From Cepaea nemoralis (lineage: Eukaryota; Mollusca; Gastropoda; Stylommatophora; Helicidae): DNA of 64,000 nucleotides. Both the position numbers and the translations under genes were made by a program. This document shows, piece after piece, positions 34,286-45,460 of this stretch (the first letter of the stretch is position 1; every line of letters begins with the position of its first letter). The stretch covers positions 542,501-606,500 of the forward strand of contig JACEFZ010006258.1 of the NCBI GenBank assembly GCA_014155875.1, given 5' to 3'. The notes beneath the pieces are model-generated. The model was not told where the DNA came from, made no database searches, and saw only the letters and a list, made by a program, of their open reading frames with translations.

Positions 34286-34345
34286 TGTGTGGTGGTGGTG
34301 GTGGTGGTGGTAGTGGTGCTGGTGGCTGGTGCTGGTGGGGGTGGG
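34286..34345. repeat. (GGT)n microsatellite
   Basis: GGT repeat with GCT and GGG interruptions. Confidence 0.9.
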
Positions 34346-34462
34346 GTGGTGGAGGAGGAGGCGCATGGCGCTGAGAGTTTTTTAGTTGAGTTCGACAGGT
34401 CGATAATATTTGTGGTCGTTAAGATTGGGTAGGTAACAAAGCGTGTTGTTTTGTAATAATCA

Positions 34463-34795
34463 CACTGGAGGAGGGGAGGGGTAGGGAGAGGAGAAGGGGG
34501 GAAGAGGTAGAAGAAGAAGCGGGAGGGGAGGATGAAGAGGAGGAAGAAAGGTAGGAGAAAAACGAGGGGGAGGGAAGGAAGAAGAAGGAGGAGGTGGAGA
34601 GGGGGTAAGGAGGAGAAGTAGGAGGAGGAGAAGGAGAGAAATTAGGAGAAGAACGAGTAGGAAAGCGGACAGATAGAAGAAGAAGAAGAAGAAGAAGAAG
34701 AAGAAGAAGAAGAAGAAGAAGAAGAAGAAGAAGAAGAAGAAGAAGAAGAAGAAGAAGAAGAAGAAGAAGAAGAAGAAGAATGAACAAACGAACGA
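34463..34795. repeat. Purine-only tract ending in (GAA)n
   Basis: About 330 bp almost free of pyrimidines on the plus strand, first GGAGGAGAAGG-type, then about 100 bp of GAA at 34,676-34,780. Such mirror-rich purine tracts can adopt triplex structure. Confidence 0.95.
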
Positions 34796-35012
34796 ACTAT
34801 CGAAGGAATGAACGATCGAACAAACGAATGAACGAACGAACGAACTTTATTTTCAAAGGATCACAAATTGGGCACGTAGTCCCTTCATACATTCGGCCCT
34901 CCCAGTCACTCATCTTTCGTTCATCAACAGTGCATGATACATTCACATAGGAATAAAACATTGTCAAATGAATGTTGTAAACATAAACAATGCATATTAC
35001 CATGTTGTGAGC
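34796..35012 (-). mobile_element. Retroposon 3' end, copy 2, with AATAAA and (GTTC)n tail
   Basis: Minus strand: about 165 bp matching 152-322, ending AATAAA (complement of 34,846-34,851) then GTTCGTTCG-type tail at 34,786-34,845. Shared words include GGCACGTAG, CAGTCACTCATCTTTCGTTC and ATGATACATTCACATAGGA. The minisatellite on the far side begins at the same place as in copy 1. Confidence 0.7.
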
Positions 35013-35867
35013 CACATCCCCCACCCATCACACATCCACCACACCCCCCTCCCAACAAAACACACACCTCCAGGCATACATGTATGCCCCTATCCACCCA
35101 CTCATACCCCACCAACACACTTCTCTCCACCCAAACACACATCCCCCACCCATCCCTCAAACCACACACTCACCCACACACACATCCTCCAATCACACAT
35201 CCACACACCCCCAATAACTCAGCCAACCACACATCCCCCAAGCGCACATTCCCCCGACCCACACACACATCCCCTGAAAACCCACACATAATACACCCAC
35301 CGACAACACCAACACCTACTCTTTGTCCGCCCATACAATTCCCCACCCACACACATATCCCCCACACACCCACACATACCCCACCCACACATACATCTCC
35401 TCACCCACACACACACATCCCACAACCATTCTCTATCCCACACACACAGTCACTCATCCACACACCCTCTACCCATCCACCTACACACCCCTAATCACCC
35501 ATCCCCAACTACTCATTCATCACCCACACACCCCCACCCACACACACACACATCCCCCACACACATCTACAAATCCACACATCCCCCACACACATCCCCC
35601 ACCCACGTATTCATCCCTCAACAACTTACACCCACACATCACCCACCCACCCATCAAAACATATACCTCCCACATACCCACCCACACACACATCGCAACC
35701 ACCCAGCCAAACACAATCCCCCACCCTCACACATCTCTCACCCACCCACAATGCCACACCAAACCACGCCTCCAAACCCACTCACACACAGGCCCCATCC
35801 ACACACCCCTCACCCACACACGCATCTCTACACTCATACCCCACCCACCCACACATCCCCCACCCAC
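35013..35867. repeat. CACACATCCCCCACCCA minisatellite, second array
   Basis: Same unit type as 323-1080, likewise nearly G-free on the plus strand. It ends at CCCACACCGAGC where a LINE-Z 3' end begins, sharing CACACCGAGC with the LINE. Confidence 0.9.
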
Positions 35868-36040
35868 ACCGAGCTTGTGAGACGTAAGATGGTGCATGAT
35901 GGTGGAAATGACCACGTGTTCACATGCACCCACTGTGAACGGACATTTACAGCGCGAATTGGCCTTATCAATCACATCAAGTTATTATGCCTTTTTGAAG
36001 CACAAACTATCGTCTGTCAAGACGGCAAGGTGCCAATGTA
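35862..36040 (+). mobile_element. LINE-Z 3' tip, plus strand
   Basis: Codes for [20 protein letters not shown] then [14 protein letters not shown], the terminal zinc-finger region, with about 25 bp deleted after it (the second zinc-binding His is lost). Ends GACGGCAAGGTGCCAATGTATG. It is the inverted partner of 36,141-36,345. Confidence 0.8.
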
Positions 36041-36042
36041 TG

Positions 36043-36045
36043 TAC

Positions 36046-36140
<95 letters not shown>
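36043..36140. repeat. (TA)n microsatellite between inverted LINE ends
   Basis: Uninterrupted TA of about 97 bp. Confidence 0.95.
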
Positions 36141-36144
<4 letters not shown>

Positions 36145-37045
36145 TTCATCATTCATTGGCACCTTGCCGTCTTGACAGACGATAGTTTGTGCTTCAAAAA
36201 GGCATAACAACTTTTACCCATGTCGGTAGCGAATGTGACATAAGGCCAATTCGCGCTGTAAATATTCGTTCACAGTGGATGCATGTGAAAACGTGGTAAT
36301 TTCCACCATCATGCACCATCTTACGTCTCACACGCTCGGTGTGTGACTTATCTGCAATAATGTTCTCCTTTGCCTTTATTCCATTTCTGATGTTTGCCTC
36401 CGATGCAACACGTTCAGCGGCGACTTGCTCCCAATGTGCATTATCAATGCCTGTATCAATCATGTCCCGCTTACACACATCTTTGTATCGTAGTAGAGGC
36501 CGACCCTGAGATCTCTTACCCATCTGTAATTCACCAATAGAGATGTCCTTTGGTATTCTACCATCACCCATCCTCCTAAGATGTCCTATCCATCTAAGTC
36601 TACGAAGACTGAGCATGGAATAAACCGTCACACAACCTGATCTTTCCAATACTTTAGTATTTGTGATTTTGTCTTGCCACTTAATACCAAGAATTCTTCG
36701 CAGACACCGCATATGAAAGCTGTTTAAACGTTTCTCTTTGTATGAGTAAGTTGTCCAGGTTTCACTGCCATAAAGAAGAGTACTAAGGACACTGGCTTGA
36801 TAGACAAGGACTTTTGTTTTGGCAGTAAGCTTCCTGTTCTCACAGACTCTTTTTCTAAACCTGTTCATTGTTGTTGCCTTACCAATCCGGATGTTGATTT
36901 CCTGATCTACGGATAATTTGCTATTTACCACTGATCCTAGATATGTAAAATTGTCTACCATCTTTAGTTCGGCGTCGTCAATAAAGATCGATGGTACACC
37001 ATGTGCACCTTGTGACATAATCTTTGTCTTCTTTTTGTTAATTGT
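36141..37045 (-). mobile_element. LINE-Z 3' 0.9 kb, long open frame
   Basis: A minus-strand frame open over nearly 1 kb (36,194-37,165; the Tyr/Ile start is TA repeat). It codes for TINKKKTKIMSQGAHG, VDNFTYLGSVVNSK, TKVLVYQASVLSTLLYGSET, FHMRCLRRILGIKWQDK, RRLRWIGHLRRMGDGRIPKD, YKDVCKRDMIDTGIDN and CIHCERIFTARIGLMSH. This is the region after the RT palm to the C terminus; the RT catalytic part is missing. The intact frame suggests a younger insertion than its neighbours. Confidence 0.85.
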
Positions 37046-37345
<300 letters not shown>

Positions 37346-37348
37346 TCT

Positions 37349-38355
37349 TCTCATCCATCCATCCATCATATGCCATGCCGATAAGCGTGGGTGGTCATGT
37401 TCTGCCATCTAATTCGATCACCAGAGTCGTGGATCAGCTCCGTGTTTCTGTCTCGACCTTGCCACAAGGCCAAGCCATCCAGGTACTTGCTTCTAGGTCT
37501 TCCCCTTGGTCTGTTCCCCTCGATCTTACCAGTTGTCACCAAGTTCTCCAAATCATTTCTTCTCATAACATGCCCAAAAAATTGTGACTGTCTACGTTTA
37601 ATGTCTCTAATCAGTTTACGATCTTCATTTGTTTCTTGAAGGACTTGTTCATTGGTCTTTCTGACTGTCCATGGTATTCTTTGCATTTCCTCAGAAACCA
37701 CATTTCTGCAGCCATCAGATGTTTTTCAGCCTGACGGCTCATTGTCCAAGCTTCACATCCATATAAAAGAACAGGTTCTATGTAGCACCTCAAAACTCTT
37801 TTTCTCGTTTCAATTGACATCTTTTTATTGGTCAGTATGTTTTTCATCTTGCTAAAGGCCACTTTTGCCATGGCGATTCTTGTTCTAATCTCTTCAAGGC
37901 ATCTTCCATCAGATGTTGTTGTTGTTACGAGATAATTGTATCGATTCACTTGTTGAAGAATATTCTCATTTACTTATATATTACATTTTGGTGCGTCTTT
38001 CTTCCTAGTGAAGACCATAATCTGTGTCTTTTTCACAATTTAATTCTAACCCCAGTTGTTCACTGTGTGCAACAACCGCATATACTAATTGTTGCAGATC
38101 CTGCTCATTGTCTGCAATCAATACTGTATCACCTGCATATCTAATGTTATTGATGTTTCGTCCTCCAATGATGATTTCATTTGTATCTTCTACATTTCTG
38201 AAAATATGTTCACTGTATAGGGAAAAAATATCTGGAGACATTACGCATCCCTGTCTCACACCTCTCTTAATAGGCTGATATTGTCCAACTTCATTATCAA
38301 TCCTTATGGCAGCTTGTTGTTTCCAATATATGTTTTTAATAAGTCTAATGTCTTC
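37349..38355 (-). mobile_element. R1-like LINE, RT palm to 3' end
   Basis: Minus-strand pieces: IYWKQQAAIRIDNEVGQYQP, RGVRQGCVMSPDIFSLYSEH (38,240 region), an IRYAGDTVLIADN segment at about 38,130 (YADD is YAGD here, so the first catalytic Asp of the pair is lost), RTRIAMAKVAFSKMKNILTN, KRVLRCYIEPVLLYGCEAWT, and SKYLDGLALWQGRDRN. Frameshifts near 37,700 and 38,020. The tail (GGAT)n is at 37,349-37,366. Confidence 0.85.
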
Positions 38356-38371
38356 CCAATATATATATATA

Positions 38372-38406
<35 letters not shown>
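38356..38406. repeat. (TA)n microsatellite
   Basis: Short TA run at the 5' truncation point of the LINE, followed by AAACC(CA)n. Confidence 0.9.
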
Positions 38407-38411
<5 letters not shown>

Positions 38412-38419
38412 ACACACAC

Positions 38420-39197
38420 ACGAGGGGAATCCAATGAGTAAGTCACAAATGGCTGCAGAAAAATAACTGAATATGATAACAACTTGAAACCAGTTTATTT
38501 TTATACATGCATTGTACCTTTATTTCTCAACATAATTTCCACCAACATTGATGCACTTATCCCATCTTTTTATCAGCCCTCCCAAACCGGCTGCATAGAA
38601 CTGCGTGCCCTGTTTTATAAACCACGTTTTCACTTCACATTCAACTTTGGCGTCATTCGCGAAATGTCTCCCGCCAAGGTGGGTTTTCAGTGGACCAAAA
38701 TGGTGGAAATCGTTAGGGGCAAGTCGGGGCTGTAAAGTGGACGTTACTCGCCTATCACCTCTAATCATCTCCTCCACCCGCTGCACGGATGCTTCTGTTG
38801 CAATCTCAACAGGACGACCAGATTGGAATTCATCAACAATTTAAAAGCTCCTTGAGCAAATATTTCAACCCAGCTATGCACCGCTGTACGGGACAAACAT
38901 TTGTCAGCATAAACAGGAAACATTTCCTTTTTAATGTCCTTTGTAGGCAGTCCTTTCGCCCAAAAAAAAACAAAAAAACACGCCCAACAGCACGTTGCTC
39001 TTTAATTATATACTCCGTAAGTACAGTCGCAATTTTGTTTATTCGCTGCGCATGCGCATGAGACACCTAGCGCCACCTGACGAACGGGAATATAAAGTTC
39101 GATGTTGCTATCACCTAATGACACCTGTAGAAAACACCAAATACATTTATCTGCCATCCCACAGAACTGTATGACTTACTTATTGACTCGCCCTCGT
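38420..39197 (-). mobile_element. Internally deleted mariner with both TIRs
   Basis: Ends are inverted repeats: ACGAGGGGAATCCAATGAGT at 38,420 and the complement of ACTCGCCCTCGT at 39,186-39,197, with AAGTAAGTCA shared further in. On the minus strand the N-terminal transposase region (SRTAVHSW region, VEIATEASVQRVEEMIRGDRR) at 38,770-39,000 joins directly to the C-terminal part (LAPNDFHHFGPLKTHLGGRHF, KRWDKCINVGGNYVEK) at 38,520-38,737. The middle, which carries the catalytic Asp residues, is missing. A TA follows the right end; the left flank is CA repeat. This is a non-autonomous deletion derivative of about 780 bp against about 1.3 kb for a full mariner. Confidence 0.88.
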
Positions 39198-39199
39198 AT

Positions 39200-39502
39200 A
39201 TATTAGCATCCAGTGACGGACTGACTAGTGTAATAACTTGCTCGACTGTACCCTCTAATGAAGCGGACCTCTTTAAACTTACGAGACCACGTTTGAAATA
39301 TTAAATCCATTTCAGTCTCGGAACCATTAGTTTAAGATCCAGTCAGTCACCGGATACACAATCTGACCACTCTTGATTATTGTATTTATCTCATTCAGTG
39401 CCAAAGAAAAAGTAGGTTTGGACCAACCATGGTACACAATCACATAAACAAGTATTATTATGGGAATTTCCGTTCGCGGAGCATTAAAACTGCCGAAGAT
39501 TA
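39200..39502. other. Spacer, no feature recognised
   Basis: Non-repetitive; no gene or element end seen. Confidence 0.5.
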
Positions 39503-39935
39503 TCATCATCAAGTGCCCTGCCAGCTGACTAGGCGTTTATGACTCTCCACAGATCTCGGGCTTTGGTTTTTTGGATCAATCCTGCTGTTGATATTCCTCC
39601 ATTTCACCATCGCAATCCATCCAGCATCATTTCTCTCTGTCCCTCGTCGCCTCGATCTTTCCAATGGCCACGATGTTCTCCAATGCCTCTCTTCTCATCA
39701 CATGACCCACAAAAAAGGCTGTTTGCCTCTTTCTTATTTTTGTTAATAATGGTCTAGTTTCATTAGCCTCTGTCATGCAATCGTTGTTGGTTACTTTGGT
39801 AGTCCAAGAAATTCGCAACATTCGTCTCAGTAACCACATTTTTGTCGCTTCCAATCTCTTCTTAATTTGTTCATTTACATTCCAAGATTCACAGCGATAC
39901 AACAAAACAGGTTCTATATAGCACTTATTATATGA
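39503..39935 (-). mobile_element. LINE-F 3' end
   Basis: Minus-strand 39,627-39,947 codes for CYIEPVLLYRCESWNVNEQI, EATKMWLLRRMLRISWTTK and HVMRREALENIVAIGKIE. Tail near 39,503 (GATGATGATA). Related to 23,030-23,500. Confidence 0.8.
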
Positions 39936-39944
39936 TACCGGAGA

Positions 39945-40532
39945 CATGCCTCCTGAATTATGTAATTCTGTATTTATTGCAATCCCAAAGACATCTGGAG
40001 CCTTGGAATGTGATCAACATAGAACAATTAGTATAATGAGTCACATCACGAAGATTTTACTACGAATTATCACGCAAAGATTGAGGGGAAAAGCACAACC
40101 TGAAATAGGGGACGAACAATGTGGGTTTGTAGAAGGAGAGGGCACAGTAAATGCTGTGTATATACTGCGATCAGTTATTTAACGTTCTATAGAAGTAAAC
40201 AAAGATATACATCTTTGCTTTATTGACTACACAAAGGCTTTCGATAAAGTAAGACATGACAACATGGTAAATATTCTTGCAGATCTACAAATTGATGGGA
40301 AAGACATTAGACTTATAAACAAACATATATTAGAACCAACAAGCTGCCATAAGGATTGATAATGAAGTGGGACAATATCAGCCTATTAATAGAGGTGTGA
40401 GACAGGGATGTGTAATGTCTCCAGATCTTTTTTCCCCCCTATACAGTGAAAATATTTCCATAAATGTAGAAGATATGAATGGAATCATCATTAGAGGACG
40501 AAACATCAATGACATTAGATATGCAGATGACA
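39945..40532 (+). mobile_element. R1-like LINE (host), RT part 1
   Basis: Plus-strand codes for MPPELCNSVFIAIPKTSGAL, RTISIMSHITKILLRII, GDEQCGFVEGEGTVNAVYIL, CFIDYTKAFDKVRHDNM (RT block A, catalytic Asp kept), RGVRQGCVMSPDLF and DIRYADD at 40,513-40,533. The sequence stops inside YADD, where LINE-J is inserted, and resumes at 44,938. Stops at about 40,181 and 40,330 show prior decay. Confidence 0.9.
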
Positions 40533-40899
40533 AGGTGTGGACCGCGCCTGGCCCTGCAGCCAGCTGGGTTAGGATCGGCTAGCCTCTCCCAGGAGCGGTG
40601 AACAGTGAAAATTAGTAACCTGCCGAATGACCCGCAGACTACATAAGTCAACCCCACCTCCATGTGGTGTAGACTGGGAAACCATGACCGCGAAGTCATG
40701 GGCTAACGGGGGTAAGGACTCGCTATAGGGGACGGACTCCCTATGGTCAGATTTTTGACCTAAACCTGCATCTGGCCTAGCAAGCCGGCAAGGGATCTTC
40801 ATACTGCTCCTAGAAAAACTAAGATGTTTAAACGGACTGACCCAAATGGATATAGGCCCGACAATGTTAATGGACTACGAGATAGATCAGCAATTTAAA

Positions 40900-41716
40900 A
40901 AAAATAGGCACAATGAACGTCTGCGGTTTTAATAGTAAAGAAGAAGAACTATAGAAACAATGAAAGAGAAGAAAATTGGATCTGATGGGAATAGCGGACA
41001 CCAGAATAAAGGGGGAAGGCTGCAAGGAGATCCACCACATTTACAAGTTTGTCTACTCTGGAGTGGAACAGCAAGAAAGGGCAAGACACGGTGTGGGAAT
41101 AATCAATTAACCACGGCTAGCAAGAGGAATAGTGGAAATAAAATATATATCAGAAAGAATCATAACAGTGAGAATAAAAGAACAAACAATTACAACATAT
41201 GTACAAATATACGTACCATGTAATACAAACAAGAATGAGAAAGAATGCGAGGACTTCTACGAAGACATCCATGACGTGCTAAATAAAATAGATAAGCAGG
41301 ACAACATCATAGTTATGGGAGATTTCAATGAAAGACTAGGACACAACAGAGCGGGCATAGAAAAAAATCTGGGAGCATTTGGAGATCAGCATAATGAAAG
41401 GAATGATAACGGAAGTAGACTGATAGAGCTTTGCAGCCAACACGACCTCTATATAACAAACACATTCTATAAACATAAAGATTCCCAAGTATACACCTGG
41501 TATAAATGGAACGATCTAGATACTAAAAGCCAAATTGATTTTATGTTACCAAGAAATAACAGAAAGAGAAATATATTAGATGCAAGGGCAGTGGACAATT
41601 TCAGTATAAACACAGATCATAAAGCAGTCGTTGCCACAATAAGAACCATCAGAAGAAGAAAACAAAGAGCAGGAAAATACATGCCATGCGAATCAGTCAA
41701 TTTAAAAACACCTTAA
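40900..41716 (+). pseudogene. LINE-J endonuclease domain
   Basis: Begins around 40,910 with the TMNVCGFNSKEEEL segment typical of the domain start, then (other frame) IADTRIKGEG, where the catalytic Glu position of QETR-type motifs reads ADTR, YVQIYVPCNTN, IIVMGDFNERLGHNR (catalytic Asp-Asn), TNTFYKHKDSQVYTWYKW, SQIDFMLPRN and SINTDHKAVVATI (catalytic His in DH). The open frame 41,132-41,716 holds the second half. Frameshift near 41,110. Confidence 0.85.
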
Positions 41717-42639
41717 AGACGAGGCAGTAAGGGAAAATTATGAGAAAGAACTAACTGAACACTTTGTAAAATTACCTGTAGAAAGAAAGACAGTGGAAAA
41801 ACAATGGGAGATATTCAAATCAAGCATTTTAAATACTGCAAAAATAACATGTGAAATCACGAAAAAACGCAAAACACGGATAAGAAAAATAACAAGTTGG
41901 TGGAACGCAGAAATAAAGAAAGCTGTAAAAGACAAAAAGGAAAAATAGTAAAAGTGGTCGAAGAGCAAACAGGAATGCGATTACATAGAATATAGAACAG
42001 CGAGAAGACATGTGAATAGAATAGTAAAGAGATAAAAACAAGAATACTGGGAGGAGTATGGAGAAAATCTAAATAAAAACTACAAGGAAGCAATTAGAAA
42101 CTTCAATAAAAAGATAAGTGCAATGAGAACCAGAGGAGAACACTTTGACCTAATTGAAATGATTAACAGCGAATATTGACTACCAATAAGTGAACAAAAA
42201 CAAATCCTTATAAGATAGAAACAGTACTTCGAACAACTTCTCAACACAGGAATTCAAGAAACCGTCACAGATGCCACCGAAGCGCTAGAACCAAACATAC
42301 TGAAAGAAGAAATTATAGAAGCCATCAGATTAGCCCCATTGAACAAATCACCAGGACAATATGAAATACCAAATGAACTAATTAAAGCATCAAGAAACGT
42401 AGGAACAGCATGGCTACATAGACTATTCAACCATGTTTGGGTAGAACAACTGACACCACGAGACTGGGGAAACGCCATAATTATCCCAATTTGGAAAAAC
42501 AAAAGCAGCAAAAGAGACTGCATACAAGACAGAGGCATCTCACTGTTGAGTCACACTGGGAAAATATTTTGCAAAATTCTTAAGAAAAGATTACGAACTA
42601 TTATATAACCCCAGCAAAGCGAAACACAACTTGGATTTC

Positions 42640-42669
42640 GGGGGGGGGGGGGGGGGGGGTGGGGGGGGG
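42640..42669 (+). repeat. Poly-G run (G20 T G9) inside RT coding sequence
   Basis: Follows QLGF-R codons and precedes RCTDAIFAFRQLIE, the spot where LINE RTs have a short Gly/Arg-rich loop. Either real homopolymer slippage or a base-calling artefact. Confidence 0.9.
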
Positions 42670-42773
42670 AAAGAGATGCACAGATGCCATTTTTGCGTTT
42701 AGACAACTTATAGAAAAATCAATCGAATTCAATGAAACACGCTGCTTAGCCTTTGTCGACCAAGAAAAGGCAT

Positions 42774-43844
42774 GTTAGTTAGTTTGTCGACAGATCATCC
42801 TCATTGCACATCGAACCATTCAGTCCATAAGTGCTCGGATCCCCTCCTCAGCAAATCCCGCAGCGTGTAGCGGCTAATGACACCAGTTCTGTGTTGGTTT
42901 ATCAGTCTTCTTTGGCTTTCTGCGTAGTGTTCTTGTTTGGCCACCCCTCTTTTAATTTGTTGTTCTCGCAGTCTGGCCATGGTTGTAGATTCACGGTCAT
43001 CACTTGGTTCTCGCAAAAATCTTACTTCTCGTAGAGCATTCAGAATGTCAGCCTGGTCCATGGCGCGTCCGCCCTCCACTGTAGCGTTACCTGCGAGCTT
43101 GTCAGCCCGCTCATTCCCTTGTACTCCTGCATGCCCTGGCACGAAGATGAAACTAATCTTTGCCAGCCAAGACCGCTCCAGAGACAGCAACCATTCTCTT
43201 CGGATCCCCCCCCCCCCTCCATCTCTATCCTCTTGAGCATGTTCATTGAGTCGCTAAGGAAACATTCCCTAGTGAATGGCTGTGTCTCGAGCCATGTTAT
43301 TGCTTTACTTACTGCCATGACTTCCAAAGTCAGGCTACTTGTGGTCTCAGCAAAGGCACCAGAGTCCTCCTTCACAATTCTCCCTCCGGCCTGAGCCGTA
43401 AAGGCCCATGAACTTCTCACATGTCGGACGACCGACCCGACCCATCTGTGTAAATGACAGCATCACCATCTAGCGAATTCTCGAAAACCAACACTTGTAC
43501 TTCTGCCTCCACAGCAGCCGGGTTTTCTTGTCTGCATTTTCTGTCTAGTTGGATGCAAACTGAAAAGGATGTGCAGAAATCTGTTGGCACTTGTACCCAC
43601 TCCTCGCCAGGTTCCAAGTCCTCAAGTGAACACACCTGTTGAAGAATGTCTTCGGCCTGACCCATCCACGACCGTCCTCTTTTTAACCTGCTGCTCTTCA
43701 CCTTCATAATTTCACTATGCAGTGGATATTGTGTGTTTTAACTCTGAGGTAGGCGCGAGCTCTGCCTACTTGTATTCTGTCTACAATGGGTAGAAAATCA
43801 AGAAGATAGCGCATCGCCCTGCATGCTGTATCTCTTGTACATCC
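42774..43844 (-). mobile_element. LINE-N-related 3' fragment nested in LINE-J
   Basis: Minus-strand frames: DTACRAMRYLLDFLPIVDR at about 43,800, KRGRSWMGQAEDILQQVCSL and AVIYTDGSG (RNase H first Asp, 43,440-43,690), SSLTLEVMAVSKAITWLE (Glu), FLSDSMNMLKRIE (Asp), IFVPGHAGVQGNERADKLAG (last Asp kept) and RGVAKQEHYAE. The insertion splits codons for DQEKA from FDRVD in LINE-J. Only CAT is repeated at the junctions (42,771-42,773 and 43,845-43,847). It keeps all four RNase H acidic positions, though frames shift near 43,200 and 43,430. Confidence 0.88.
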
Positions 43845-44418
43845 ATTTGATAGAGTAGACTGAAACAAGCTGTGGTGAATCCTTAAACAATATGGAGTGA
43901 GTACACATCTAACAAACCTATGTAGAAGCTTATATAACAACAGTGAATGCATAGTGAGAGCCACTGGAAGACACTCTGAACCCTTCACCATAAGAACCGG
44001 AGTACGACAAGGTTGTGTCCTGTCCACTTTCTTTTTCATAACATATATAGACAACATATGTAAAGAAACCAGCCAAATAGAGACCACAATAACAACGCAT
44101 GACCAGAACACAGAAGAAGAACCATCTGCAAACCTAACCATTAGAGAACTTCTGTTTGAGGACGACCAAGAACTAATAGCAAAATCAGAAGCTGAATTAC
44201 AAGACCACATGAATAGTCTAAACGAAATGTGTAGGGAACATAACATGAAAATTAACACAAGTAAAACAGAGGTATTGACTATAACTAAAGAAGAAAAAAG
44301 CAACAACGATTCACCTAAACGAATAGCACTTGAAACAAGTAACGAGTTTCAAGTACCTAGGAAGTATAATATCATCATATGGAAAATCAGAAGAAGAAAT
44401 CGAAAACAGATGCAATAA
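43845..44418 (+). pseudogene. LINE-J reverse transcriptase, second part
   Basis: Resumes with FDRVD and NKLW then the open frame 43,897-44,418: THLTNLCRSLYNNSECIVRA, IRTGVRQGCVLSTFFFITYI (block B), ELLFEDDQELIAKSEAEL (catalytic block, FEDD), CREHNMKINTSKTEVLTI. The stretch 44,420-44,900 holds the connection and C-terminal regions in several frames. Confidence 0.85.
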
Positions 44419-44949
44419 GGCAAACTAACTCATTGAACAAATTGCACCAATACTAAAGAATAAACATTTATCAATAGTTACTAAGAAAACACTTTACAAA
44501 ACAATCTTCCTATCAACTCTATGCTACTAATGCCAAACCTGGGCAATGACAGACACAGAGAAAAGAAAAATCACAACCACAGAAATGAGATTCCTGAGAA
44601 GAATACTCAAAGTATCTAGAAGAGATAAGATCAGAAATGACGAATGGGGACTAAAGTGGGGGTTATAGCAGTGCTAGATTTTATAAGAAGGCAGCAAGTA
44701 AAATGGTTTGGCCAAGCAAGTAGGTTACCAACTAACAGTATACCACAACAGGCATCATGTTTAGACCAGACACAAGCAGGGGAAGAGGCCGACCACGTAA
44801 ACGATGGACGGAGGGATTAGCAGAGTCCATGGGAATATCGATACATGAAGCCCAAAAACGGGCACTCTCCCGTTGTTTATACTTCACCTCGACACCGCGA
44901 GTTACAAGAGAAACGTGATGAGAAGAGATGAGATGAGATGCAGATGACA

Positions 44950-45101
44950 CAATATTGATTGCAGACAATGAGCAGAATCTGCAACAATTAGTAGATGCGG
45001 TTGTTGCAAACTGTGAACAACTGGGGTTAGAAATAAATTATAAAAAGACAGATTATGGTCGTCACTAGGAAGAAAGAAATACCACAGTGTAATATACAAG
45101 T
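44950..45101 (+). mobile_element. R1-like LINE (host), RT part 2
   Basis: Continues from 40,532: TILIADNEQNLQQLVDAVVA, EQLGLEINYKK, then IPQCNIQ, where a second nested insertion begins. Confidence 0.85.
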
Positions 45102-45449
45102 GTGGTTTCTAAGGAAAACGCAAAGAATACCATGGACAGATAGAAAAACCAATGACCAAGTACTACAAGAGACAAATGAAAATCGTAGATTGATTAGAGA
45201 AATTAGACGTAGACAGTCAAAATTTTTTGGACATGTTATGAGAAGAAATGGACTGGCGAACTTAGTGACAGCTGGCAAGATCGAAGGGAACAGACCAAGA
45301 GGAAGACCGAGAGGAAAATACCTGGATGGCTTGGCCGCATGGCATGGACGAGACAGGAACACTGAGCTGATCCACGACTCTGGTGATCGAGTGAAATGGC
45401 GAATCATGACCGCCCACGCTTTCCGGCATAGCACATGATTGATTGATTG
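45102..45449 (+). mobile_element. R1-like LINE 3' end nested in the same family, 11-bp TSD
   Basis: Flanked by AATATACAAGT (45,091-45,101) and AACATACAAGT (45,450-45,460). The 348-bp insert codes for WFLRKTQRIPWTDRKTNDQ, RRRQSKFFGHVMRRNGLANL, RGKYLDGLAAWHGRDRN and ELIHDSGDRVKWRIMTAHAF, ending GCACATGATTGATTGATTGA. It is a strongly 5'-truncated copy with an intact frame. Confidence 0.9.
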
Positions 45450-45460
45450 AACATACAAGT

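Larger units (their letters stand above)
40533..44937 (+). mobile_element. LINE-J: 4.4-kb LINE inserted in an RT gene, 12-bp TSD
   Basis: Flanked by a perfect 12-bp repeat ATGCAGATGACA at 40,521-40,532 and 44,938-44,949. Contents in order: ~380-bp 5' region, endonuclease remnants, pre-RT linker, RT start (LNKSPGQYEIPNELIKA, 42,320-42,390), a poly-G run, a block A piece (CLAFVDQEKA), LINE-N fragment on the minus strand, RT continuation (RTGVRQGCVLSTFFF; LFEDDQELIA at 44,152-44,180 for the catalytic FADD), and a C-terminal GRGRPRKRWTEGLAES region near 44,790. Tail is (GATGA)n. FEDD in place of FADD and several stops show it is inactive. 5' truncation appears slight or absent. Confidence 0.9.
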
